Assembly: GCF_016863615.1 (NCBI RefSeq)
Contig: NZ_BOPF01000004.1
Coordinates: forward strand, 62,001 to 126,000
Reading direction: 5' to 3'
Length of the DNA stretch: 64,000 bases
Source of the DNA: Virgisporangium aliadipatigenens
Lineage (GTDB): Bacteria; Actinomycetota; Actinomycetes; Mycobacteriales; Micromonosporaceae
Shown: positions 35,452 through 43,500 of the stretch, piece after piece
Layout of the letters: the number at the start of each line of letters is the position of its first letter
Numbering within the stretch: position 1 is the first letter of the stretch
Notes under the pieces: generated by a model
The model's database searches: none
Seen by the model: the letters and a program-made list of their open reading frames with translations, nothing else
What the model was told of the DNA's origin: nothing
Position numbers and translations under genes: made by a program

Positions 35452-36165
35452 TTAACCCCGTCGGCGTTTCGAAAATGCCTCACTTCGAGGTTTTGCAACA
35501 TAAACCTCGATTAGAATAGCCCCAACAGCAGATAGTGCATCCTCGGCGTCTTCGCGAAGGACTTCGCCAGAGTGTGCAGATTCGTTCGCAACCTCTACGA
35601 CCTTGGCTATCCAATTTGCCAGTCGTTCGTTAGCGATTCCTTTGCGCGATAGCTCCCTAATCGCGTTGCGGAGGGGGTCAATTTTCAAACCCTGATCGAG
35701 GCATACCGCCTCGATTATCCATCGCACTAGCGCGAGGCATGCGGTGTAGGCCCCAATCTGTAGGGCTATATGGGATTCAAAATAACGTTGTACCGCGCCC
35801 TGCGGTGCAGTTGACAGCAAACTTTCAAACGCATCGGCAACTAGTGCTTTCCTTGCCAAGCCAGGATTGTGGGCAACAACTTCGGTCATTTTCCTGGACT
35901 CGATCGCGCTATTCATCTGATCCATGGCGGCTATATGAAGCCCCTGGAATTCTTTATAATCCGCCCCTAGTGCCGTAACGATAGCTACGAGAACTTGCTC
36001 GCTAGGCATAGTTTTTGCGCTTACGATATTGCTTAGATGAGAAACGCTTATATTGGCACGCTTTGATAAAGCTCGAAGCGAAAGCCCCTTTTGAATGCTA
36101 AGATCTCTGATTTTTTCTGCTAGCGCCCGGCGGGCTCGCAGTGCGGATGCCGGAACGTCGCTCAC
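35452..36165 (-). CDS. HTH protein fused to a DUF4145-like domain (low-GC cargo)
   Basis: 237 residues. N-terminal XRE helix-turn-helix (LSLRALSKRANISVSHLSNI), a middle helical part, and a C-terminal segment LRNAIRELSRKGI...NESAHSGEV...DAEDALSAV that follows the DUF4145 pattern (the (G/E)NxxAH motif). The gene is clearly richer in A and T than anything else in the window, with many TTT, AAA and ATA codons, so it was acquired separately. DUF4145 domains are often found with restriction or other defence proteins. Here the role could be defence, immunity or regulation. Confidence 0.7.
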   Translation of the reverse strand: MSDVPASALRARRALAEKIRDLSIQKGLSLRALSKRANISVSHLSNIVSAKTMPSEQVLVAIVTALGADYKEFQGLHIAAMDQMNSAIESRKMTEVVAHNPGLARKALVADAFESLLSTAPQGAVQRYFESHIALQIGAYTACLALVRWIIEAVCLDQGLKIDPLRNAIRELSRKGIANERLANWIAKVVEVANESAHSGEVLREDAEDALSAVGAILIEVYVAKPRSEAFSKRRRG

Positions 36166-36300
36166 TGGCCAGCACCCCCAGAGTGATTGTGACCTTGCGT
36201 TCGGTCATGTACGGTCTGTTCTCCGAACACGGTGAACGGCCGCTTGAGGCCGCGCCCGCCCCCTCCGGTCAACCCGGCCTCCCGAGATGAGGGTCCCAAT

Positions 36301-36474
36301 ATGATGTTGGTCGACATCCGTTGGCTTGCACTGGTCATCGCTTTTGTCGCAGTCCTTGTGCTGGTCAAGAAGCGTCGCGAATGGGCTGAGCCTCTGCTCG
36401 TGGCTGTTGCCACTGCGACTCTGGCGCTAACAATCCTGTTCCTCATTGCCGTTCCCGTGTTGACCAGGGCTTGA
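36301..36474 (+). CDS. Small two-helix membrane protein
   Basis: 57 residues, GAGGG 8 bases before the ATG. Two hydrophobic helices (WLALVIAFVAVLVLV and LLVAVATATLALTILFLIAV) separated by KKRREWAEP. It is divergent from the HTH-DUF4145-like gene. If the pair functions together, this could be its membrane effector (guess). Confidence 0.5.
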   Translation: MMLVDIRWLALVIAFVAVLVLVKKRREWAEPLLVAVATATLALTILFLIAVPVLTRA

Positions 36475-36602
36475 GAGTGTTCGCCGAACACCCGCCTCTA
36501 GAGCCTACACGGGGAACACTACGTGAAGATCGACATTGAGTCCCGGCGAGATTGAGCGATGGTCGCAAGATCGCTGACCCACGAGGAGGCCGGTGGCAAG
36601 TT

Positions 36603-36621
36603 GTCCCGCAGTTGTCCCGTG
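36603..36621. promoter_or_regulatory. Candidate right arm-type integrase site
   Basis: GTCCCGCAGTTGTCCCGTG, 17 of 19 bases identical to 22631-22649 and in the same orientation. It lies 141 bp inside attR. The remaining bases from 36475 to 36762 hold no supported gene. Confidence 0.5.
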
Positions 36622-36762
36622 GATGCCCATCGACCACTCTTGTTGACCATGAACAACTGGACTTTGACTGCAACGGCATGGCAGGTCAAAAGTCCAGGTC
36701 CTTGACGTTTTGGCTGATCGACCGTATCGAGATGGGCGAGTGCCCGGACCGGGCTTACCGCC

Positions 36763-36800
36763 TTAGGAAACCGTTGCTCTATCCCCTGAGCTACGAGGGC
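36763..36800. repeat. attR: partial copy of tRNA-Arg 5' half
   Basis: Same 38 bases as 22547-22584. The T-arm and 3' acceptor strand are missing, so it is not a tRNA gene. Just outside (36811-36816, minus-strand TAACCT) a -10-like element remains 10 bases upstream of the tRNA 5' end, which may be the original tRNA promoter. Confidence 0.92.
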
Positions 36801-36837
36801 GCGAGGCACTAGGTTACCTGGCTGCGGGTGACCTGCC

Positions 36838-36945
36838 GCTACCGGTATTGCCCAGGGACGGCCGCTGGACGACCTGGTCCGCTTCCTCGACGGCATCGTC
36901 ATCGGTACCGCGTACGCGATCGCCGATGCCGCCGATGACCCGTGA
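36838..36945 (+). pseudogene. Possible C-terminal remnant of a regulator
   Basis: A 36-codon open stretch after an in-frame TGA has no start and reads PLDDLVRFLDGIVIGTAYAI, resembling the last helix of TetR-type regulators. It sits just outside attR. It may be a decayed gene or chance coding potential; nothing else is seen between attR and the MFS gene except a terminator-like hairpin. Confidence 0.25.
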
Positions 36946-36970
36946 ATCGCGGCGATCTCCGAAGTTTGAC

Positions 36971-37007
36971 GCCGGCCGGTAGGCGACGAAGTCCCCACCC
37001 GGCCGGC
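36971..37007 (-). terminator. Hairpin downstream of the MFS gene
   Basis: GCCGGCCGG (36971-36979) pairs with CCGGCCGGC (36999-37007) across a 19-base loop, 14 bases after the stop of the minus-strand exporter gene. Confidence 0.45.
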
Positions 37008-37021
37008 CCTCGACCCCCGAC

Positions 37022-38590
37022 TCAAACCCGCGCGGCAGCCACCCTTTCTGCTGACTCCACCCGATCAACCCCCGCCGCTCCCCGCCCCCGGAACGCCACG
37101 ATCAAAACGACCGCCCCCACGAACATCACGACAGCCGCCGAAACCGCCGTCACATGCATTGCCGCGATGAACGCGTCATCGGCAGCGGAGGCGAGGTCGG
37201 GCCGCGAGGCGGCGGCGGCCACGGCGCGCGTGTGCTCGGCAGAAGGCGCGGCGGCGTCCCGCGCGGCGGTGGGCAGTGCGGCCAGTGCCGGTGCGATGCG
37301 GTCGCGGTAGGTGCCGGCGAGCACCGTTCCGAGGACGGCGATGCCGAGCACGCTGCCGACCTGCCGAACGGTGTTGTTGACGGCCGAGCCGGCGCCCATC
37401 CGGTCGAGCGGCAGGACGGCGATGATCGCGGCGATGGTGGGCGCGATCGCCACGCCCATGGCGGTTCCGCTCACGAGGCCGATGGCGCAGAAGTAGAAGA
37501 GCGACGTGTCGACGTCGAACGTCAGGTTCAGCGCGAAGGAGGCGGCGACGATCAGCATGCCGGTGCCGCTGACGGGGCCCACGCCGTAGCGGGCCGCGAG
37601 GCGGGCGCCGAGGGGTGAGCCGACGGCGACGCCGAGGGCGCCGGGCAGGAACGTCAGGCCGGTGGCGAGCGCGCTCATGTCGCGGGCGCCCTGCAGGTAG
37701 AAGTTCCCGAAGAACATCTGACCGGTGATGCCGAAGAAGAGTGCGGCAAGGGCGAAGTTGCCGGCGCTGAAACGCTTGTTGCGGAAGAGCCTGGGGTCGA
37801 AGGACGGCGCGTCCGAGCGCCATTCGACCACGACGAACAGCGCGAGGAGCGCGAGGCCGCCGAGGACTGTGGCCCAGACCTGTGGGCGGTCCCAGGCCGC
37901 GGTGTCCTGGCCGGCCTCGATGAGGCCGTAGGCGAGCAGGGCCAGGCCGGTGGTGGAGAGGGCGAGTCCGATCGGGTCGGCGCGGCGGCGGGAGGCGAGG
38001 CGCGGGTTGGGGACGGTCCACGCGATGCCGATCAGGGCCAGGGCGACGACGGGCAGGTTGACCAGGAAGACCGAGCCCCACCAGAAGTGGTCGACGAGGA
38101 CGCCGCCGAGGAGGGGGCCGAGGGCGACGCCGACGCCGCTGGAGGCGGACCAGGCGGCGATCGCGCCGTTGCGGCGTTCCGGGGGGAACGTGGCGCCGAT
38201 GATCGCCATCGAGGTCGGCATCATCATCGCGCCGCCGAGGCCCATGAGCCCGCGGGCGAGGATGAGCGCGGTCGCGTCGCCGGCCCAGGCGGCCCAGACG
38301 GAGGCGGCGCCGAACAGGAGCAGGCCGAGCACGAGGATCGTGCGGTGGCCGTACCGGTCGCCGAGTGCGCCGGCGGCGAAGAGCGCCGTGGCGAAGAGCA
38401 GCGCGTAGGAGCCGACGGCCCACTGGAGTTCGCCGGGGGTGGCGCCGAGGCCGGTGCGCGGGTCGGCGAGGCGTTCCAGGGCGATGCCGAGGATGGTGGT
38501 GTCGATCCAGATGAGGATGGCGGCGAAGACGAGAACGGACAGCACGCGGCGCTGCTGCGGTAGGCTGATTGACAGGTCCCTGTCGGTCAT
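37022..38590 (-). CDS. MFS multidrug exporter, DHA2 (14-helix) type
   Basis: 522 residues, 14 predicted helices. Shows the DHA2 opening IWIDTTILGIAL, motif A GDRYGHR, motif C-like GVALGPLLGGVLVD and PPERRNGAIAAW. Proton-driven export of toxic compounds or antibiotics is expected. The ATG at 38590 is weakly supported, since one MarR operator lies over codons 2-8 and no good ribosome-binding site is seen. A downstream start is possible. It is divergent from the marR-type gene that probably represses it. Confidence 0.9.
   Translation of the reverse strand: MTDRDLSISLPQQRRVLSVLVFAAILIWIDTTILGIALERLADPRTGLGATPGELQWAVGSYALLFATALFAAGALGDRYGHRTILVLGLLLFGAASVWAAWAGDATALILARGLMGLGGAMMMPTSMAIIGATFPPERRNGAIAAWSASSGVGVALGPLLGGVLVDHFWWGSVFLVNLPVVALALIGIAWTVPNPRLASRRRADPIGLALSTTGLALLAYGLIEAGQDTAAWDRPQVWATVLGGLALLALFVVVEWRSDAPSFDPRLFRNKRFSAGNFALAALFFGITGQMFFGNFYLQGARDMSALATGLTFLPGALGVAVGSPLGARLAARYGVGPVSGTGMLIVAASFALNLTFDVDTSLFYFCAIGLVSGTAMGVAIAPTIAAIIAVLPLDRMGAGSAVNNTVRQVGSVLGIAVLGTVLAGTYRDRIAPALAALPTAARDAAAPSAEHTRAVAAAASRPDLASAADDAFIAAMHVTAVSAAVVMFVGAVVLIVAFRGRGAAGVDRVESAERVAAARV
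38568..38587. promoter_or_regulatory. MarR operator copy 2, inside the start of the MFS gene
   Basis: ATTGACAGGTCCCTGTCGGT, identical to the other copy for the first 17 bases. Centres are exactly 40 bp apart (about four helical turns). Confidence 0.7.
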
Positions 38591-38607
38591 GGAAGCAGGT
38601 TGGCAGA

Positions 38608-38627
38608 ATTGACAGGTCCCTGTCAAT
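38608..38627. promoter_or_regulatory. MarR operator copy 1, perfect palindrome
   Basis: ATTGACAGGTCCCTGTCAAT is a perfect 20-bp palindrome in the divergent spacer between the MFS and marR-type genes, 23 bases before the regulator's ATG. Confidence 0.8.
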
Positions 38628-38650
38628 CGCCTTTCACGCACAATGGTGTG

Positions 38651-39103
38651 ATGAACAGTCCCGACGGGTGCTCGACGTTCCTGGTGCGGCATGCGTGGCT
38701 GTCCCTGCGCGGCGTCGTCGCGGAGGCGCTGGTGGCGCACGAGCTGTCCGTGGCGCAGTTCGCGTCGCTGTTGATGTTGAACGACACGCCCGGCATGTCC
38801 GTGGCCGACGTCGCGCGCAAGGTGTCCACGGCGCGGCAGTCCGCCAACGAGATGCTCGCCGGGTTGGAGCGGGCCGGGCTGGTGGAGCGGCGGCCCAACC
38901 CCAACGATCGGCGTTCGCAGCGGATCTACCTGACCGACGCCGGGCGGGTGCGGCTCGACGAGGCGCTGCCGACCGTGCGCGCGGTGGAGGCGAAGCTCTC
39001 CGAAGGCTTCAGCGCCGAGGAGATCGCCGTCGTCGCGGCCTGGCTGACCCGGATGACGCAGGCGGAGCAGTCCACGACCACCGAGGAGATCTCCACCTGC
39101 TAA
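38651..39103 (+). CDS. MarR-family transcriptional regulator
   Basis: 150 residues. Winged helix with recognition helix region MSVADVARKVSTARQSANEM and the wing VERRPNPNDRRSQRIYLT, where the DxRxxxL-type pattern is typical of MarR. Probably represses itself and the divergent exporter through the two palindromes, with release on ligand binding. Convergent 4-bp overlap with the methyltransferase gene. Confidence 0.92.
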   Translation: MNSPDGCSTFLVRHAWLSLRGVVAEALVAHELSVAQFASLLMLNDTPGMSVADVARKVSTARQSANEMLAGLERAGLVERRPNPNDRRSQRIYLTDAGRVRLDEALPTVRAVEAKLSEGFSAEEIAVVAAWLTRMTQAEQSTTTEEISTC

Positions 39104-39903
39104 GCGCGGCGCAGGAGCCAGGCGTGGCGGGTGGTGCGGACCGACAGGTCGTCCCGGCGCTGCACGCTCTCCGGCCGCCCGGGATCGAGAAGTGCGTCCA
39201 GCGCCGCCGCGTCCCGCGGGTCGAGCAGTTCGCCGATCCCGTGCCGGATGCGCTGCAGCGTGACCTCCGCGTACCGGCGCGCCACCGCCGGCACCGGCGG
39301 CTCGATCGACAGAGCGAACGTTCGCTCTTCCTCGACCGCGAAGCCCGCCTTCACGAAGTGCGCCGGCCAGTCCGTGTCGATGTGCACGTGGCGGCGGGCG
39401 CGTTCGGCGTCGACGACGGCGTTGACCCGATCCTCGAGGCCGTCGCCGACGCTCGTCGGCAGGAAGCGCGGGAACGAGTTCAGCTCCACGACCGCGAAGA
39501 TGCCGCCGGGGCGCAGCGTCGCGTGGACCCGGGCGAGGGTGGCGTCCGGGTCGGCCATGTGGTGCATCGAGGCCGACGCCCAGGCCACGTCGACCGGGGA
39601 GAGGTCGGGCCAGCCGGTGTCCAGGTCCGCGGGGACAGTGCGGACCCGTTCGGCAAGATCGAGGCTCCGGGCCTTCGCCGCCAGTCGTTCCAGCATCTCG
39701 GGATCGGCGTCCACGGCGGTGACCTTGCTGCGGGGGAACTCCCTGAGCAGCGCGAACGTCCCCGTCCCCGTCCCGGCGCCGAGGTCCAGCACGTCCTCGA
39801 CGGTGCCCGCGCGGGAACGGATCCAGCCGGTCAGCTCGGTGATGTGCGCGTGCAGCACCTCGGCGTCGAGATCCAGCAGCTCCGACAGGTGATCGTGAGT
39901 CAT
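39100..39903 (-). CDS. Class I SAM-dependent methyltransferase
   Basis: 267 residues. Motif I is VLDLGAGTGTGTFALL, the acidic motif II is VTAVDADPEML, then VAWASASMHHM and LRPGGIFAVVE. Small-molecule methylation is likely; substrate unknown. It is divergent from the XRE-cupin regulator with only 47 bp between starts, so common control is likely. Confidence 0.88.
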   Translation of the reverse strand: MTHDHLSELLDLDAEVLHAHITELTGWIRSRAGTVEDVLDLGAGTGTGTFALLREFPRSKVTAVDADPEMLERLAAKARSLDLAERVRTVPADLDTGWPDLSPVDVAWASASMHHMADPDATLARVHATLRPGGIFAVVELNSFPRFLPTSVGDGLEDRVNAVVDAERARRHVHIDTDWPAHFVKAGFAVEEERTFALSIEPPVPAVARRYAEVTLQRIRHGIGELLDPRDAAALDALLDPGRPESVQRRDDLSVRTTRHAWLLRRA

Positions 39904-39950
39904 ACGACGAACGTAGACGCGCTTTGCCCCACGCGCATAGCATCTTGCGT

Positions 39951-40535
39951 ATGAAGCAAGAGGCGGAGAGGTCCGACCTGGACGCGCTGGTGCGGGCGCG
40001 CATCCGGGGGCTGCGGGCGGCCAAGGGCTGGTCCCTGGACGAGCTGGCCGAGCGCTGCTACATGAGCCCCTCCACGCTGAGCCGCATCGAGACCGGGCAC
40101 CGCCGGATCGGCCTCGACCAGCTGACCGCGATCGCCCACGCGTTGGGCAGCAGCCTCGACCAGCTCGTCGAGCCCGCCGACACCGACGGCGACGTGGTGA
40201 TCAAGCCGCACCACGACCCGGCGCGCGGCCGCACGACGTGGCTGTTCAGCCACCTGCCGGGGCCGCAGGGCTTCACGGTGGCGCGGGTGCGCCTTACCCG
40301 ACCGGTCTCGCGGCGGGCCGACGCGCTCAAGGTGCACCCGGGCTGGGACTGGTTCACCGTGCTGTCCGGCGCCGTCGAGCTGCGCCTGGGGGAGCGCTAC
40401 ATCCTGGTGGAGACGGGGCAGGCGGCCGCGTTCTCGACGATGGTGCCGCACGCGTTCGGGGCCAAGGACGGGCCGGCGGAGGTGATGACGATCCTCGATC
40501 ACGACGGCGAACGCGTGCACCTCGGCGAGGACTAA
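39951..40535 (+). CDS. XRE-cupin transcriptional regulator
   Basis: 194 residues. N-terminal XRE helix-turn-helix (WSLDELAERCYMSPSTLSRI) and C-terminal cupin (HPGWDWFTVLSGAVELRLGE, then VPHAFGAKDGP). The cupin probably senses a small ligand. Start at ATG 39951 in the short divergent spacer. Its end overlaps the kinase gene by 4 bp, convergent. Confidence 0.88.
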   Translation: MKQEAERSDLDALVRARIRGLRAAKGWSLDELAERCYMSPSTLSRIETGHRRIGLDQLTAIAHALGSSLDQLVEPADTDGDVVIKPHHDPARGRTTWLFSHLPGPQGFTVARVRLTRPVSRRADALKVHPGWDWFTVLSGAVELRLGERYILVETGQAAAFSTMVPHAFGAKDGPAEVMTILDHDGERVHLGED

Positions 40536-43500
40536 GCCGTCATGCGGACGCGGTTGCGACCGGCCCGCTTCGCGTCGTACAGGGCCTCGTCGGCGAGCTT
40601 CAACAGCACCGCCAGCCCGCCGAACGGGCGTTCCGGACCGGCGAGGCCGACCGACACCGTGACCGGCAGCGGCCCGACCGCCGTCAGCACCGGCGTCGCC
40701 GTGACGGCACCGTGCAGCCGGTGCGCCGAGGCGAGGGCCGCGTCGCCGGCCGTCTCCGGCAGCAGGACGGCGAACTCCTCGCCGCCGTACCGGCAGATGA
40801 GGTCGCTCGCCCGGAGCGCACCCGCCAGCCGGTGCGCCACCTCGCGGATCACCTCGTCGCCGACGGCGTGCCCGTGCGTGTCGTTGATCGACTTGAAGTG
40901 GTCGATGTCGATCATCACGGCCGAGGCCGGGCGGTCGTACCGCTGGGCCGCCGACACCTGCTGGCCCGCCAGTTCGAAGAAGTGCCGGCGGTTGGGCAGC
41001 CCGGTCAGCGTGTCCCGCACGGCGAGGTCCGCCACCTGGCGGAAGAGCAGGGCGTTCTCCAGGGCCACCGCGCCCTGGTCGACGACCGCGGCCGCGATGT
41101 CCAGCTCCGCGTCGGTGAACGTGCGCGTAGCGTCGCAGCCGGCCAGAACCGTTCCGCGGGACTGGCCGCGCACCTCGACGGCGAGCGACAACCACGAACG
41201 GGTGCTCGGCCCCAGTTCCGGCGGCGGCTGCCCGTCGGGGATCCGCACGGCGGCCTCCTCCAGGAACACCGCCCGGTCCAGCCGGAGCACCTCGCACAGC
41301 GTGCCGGTGAGCTGGCGGGTCACCTCCGCCGGTTCGAGGCTGCGGCTCAGCGCCGCGAACGAGCGCCGCAGCGTCTCGGCGAGGTCCCGTTCGCGTTGCG
41401 CGGTGCGCACCATCACCTCCAACTGCGCCGCCCGGGCGGTCTCCAGCGACAGCGCCACCTGATGGGTGATCGCCGCCAGGATGTCCACGTCGTCGGTGGT
41501 GAAGATGCCCTGCGCGGCACGGCTGTCCAGGTACACCACGCCCTGGATGCGCCCCTGGCTCTGCAGCGGCGCCACCATGATGCTGCGCAGGCCGTGCACC
41601 ACGGCGCTCTGCGAGCCCAGCGCCTCACCCTCGTCCGAGCCGGTCACCACGAGCGTCTCGCCGGTCTCGCGCACCCGGTCCACCAGCGTCGAACCGTAGC
41701 CGGACAGCTCGACCAGTTCGGAGCCGTCGGCGTCGCGACCCAGGTACGGCGCCAGCCGATCCGTCTCCGGTTCCACCAGGAAGAGGAACGCCCGCTGCGC
41801 CGCGAAGATGCGCACCATCTCGGCGAGCGCGATGCCCGCCAACTCCCGCGGCTCCAGCACGGTCGCCGCCGCCAGCCCGAACTGGTGCAGAGCCTCCAGC
41901 CGCCGCTGGTGCACGCCGTTCCCGCCGATGCTGGTGTGCCCGGCCCCGGTGGTGCCCGACTTGGCGAGGTCGACGCCGAACTCCGTGCGCATCCGCCGCA
42001 GCCGGGGCAGCCAGCCGTTCGCCGCCGCGATGGTGGCCGCCGCAACGGCCTCCCGCTGGGCCGGCCCCGGACTGTTCAGTTCGCGCCAGGCGCGGGCGCG
42101 CACCACGCACCCCTCGAACGACACCAGGGACAGGTCCAGCTCGGCGGTCTCGTCGCGCAGCGCGGAGACGGTCGCCAGCGCCCGCCGATGTTCGCCGCGC
42201 AGCTGGAGCAGGGCCGCCCGGCAGACGGTGTGGTAGGCGCGCAGGGTCGGCGTGTCGGCGGCGTGTCCCAGTTCCTTGACGGCGCGGGCGGCATCCGCCA
42301 GCCGCGTCTCGCGTTCCGGGCCGGTCGCCTGGACCGCCTGCGCGAGCCGGCCGAACGCCAGGTGCACCCAGAAGACGCGCAGGTAGGGCAGGGCCGTTCG
42401 GGGAGTCTGCTTCATCCTGCGGAACACCCGCAGCGACTCGTCCGCCACGTCGTCGAGCCGGTCCAGTTCACCCGCCTCGACGACGGCCTGCACCTCGGCG
42501 AGGGCGAGGCTGATCCGGGCGACGCGGTTGGCCGGGTGGGCGAGGGCGTGTTCGCGCACCCGGGCCAGCCCCTCGGCGGCGGCCGCCGCCTGGCCGGTGA
42601 TCGCGGCATACTGCGTCTCCATCGTGCGCAGCGGGCTGCCGGGCAGCGGTTCCTCGTCGCCCTGCTGGCCGGTGGAGGGTCCGTTGCCGCGGCGCAGCCA
42701 CTCGGCCATGCGGGACGTGTCGCCGCGCACGAGCGCAAGGTGCGCCAGGACGGTGTAGGCGTTCGTGCGATCGGTGGGGTCCATCCAGCGGCCGTGCGCG
42801 TCGACGGCGTGCGCCAGCCAGGCATCCTCGCCGCCGCCGGGATTCGGCATCAGCGAGCGCATCATGCCGTTGATGAAGTGCAGCTTGGCGGCGAGGGCCG
42901 GATCGCCGATCCCGAGGGCGAGGTTCATCGAGCCGCGCATGATCCGCCTCGCGTGCCGCCGCATTCCCACCATCGCCTGGATGAACGCCACGTCCGCACG
43001 CACGAGCGCCCAGTCCGGCCCGGGGCCGAGGCGCGCCGCCGGCAGGTAGGCGCGCAGTTCGAAGGCGAGCACCAGCGACACCCGAAGCGTGGCCGCCCCG
43101 CAGCCGACGCCGATCCGCAACAGTTCGCACATGACGCGGTACCGCTCGCGGCGCGGGCCGGTGGCGGCGCGCAGCCGGACCGGGAGCAGGCCGACCAGCA
43201 CGCCGGCCACGAAGCGCAGCACCGTCGAGGCGACCATGCGGAAGGCGCCGCGCGGGATCGGCGCACCCAGTTCGTGGAAGCCGAGGAAGACCCGTTCGAT
43301 GCCGGCGTCGCCGTCGTACCGGCCGAAGCACACCTCCGCCTTGCGGGCGTACAGGGCGGCCCGGCGCACCGGGTCCCGTTCGCTGTCCAGGGCGCGGCTC
43401 AGGTAGGCGTCCGCCGGCTCGAGGCTTCCGGAGCGCAGCGCCGCCACACCGAGATCGGTGAGCACCGCCGGGCCGGGCTGGCGGCCGGTCCGCTCGGCGA

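Larger units (their letters stand above)
22547..36800. mobile_element. Actinomycete integrative and conjugative element (pSAM2 type), about 14.2 kb
   Basis: Bounded by 38-bp direct repeats derived from tRNA-Arg(CCT). Gene order from the intact tRNA: integrase, excisionase, RepSA-like initiator, small and spread-type membrane proteins, FtsK-like TraB, further membrane proteins, then a divergent regulator and cargo. Most genes from 28954 down to the integrase overlap by ATGA and form one transcription unit. Similar repeats resembling integrase arm sites lie inside both ends. Replication, transfer and integration functions all look intact, so it may still be mobile. Confidence 0.92.

Noticed and set aside
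36763-36800. A second tRNA-Arg gene
   Set aside because: Only the 5' 38 bases are present; no T-arm or 3' acceptor strand.
36519-37025. A 168-residue frame across attR
   Set aside because: Includes translation of the tRNA fragment and crosses the element boundary; not a gene.
37022-40024. A 1000-residue MFS protein
   Set aside because: The upstream 478 residues run antisense through the marR-type and methyltransferase genes; the exporter starts at or near 38590.
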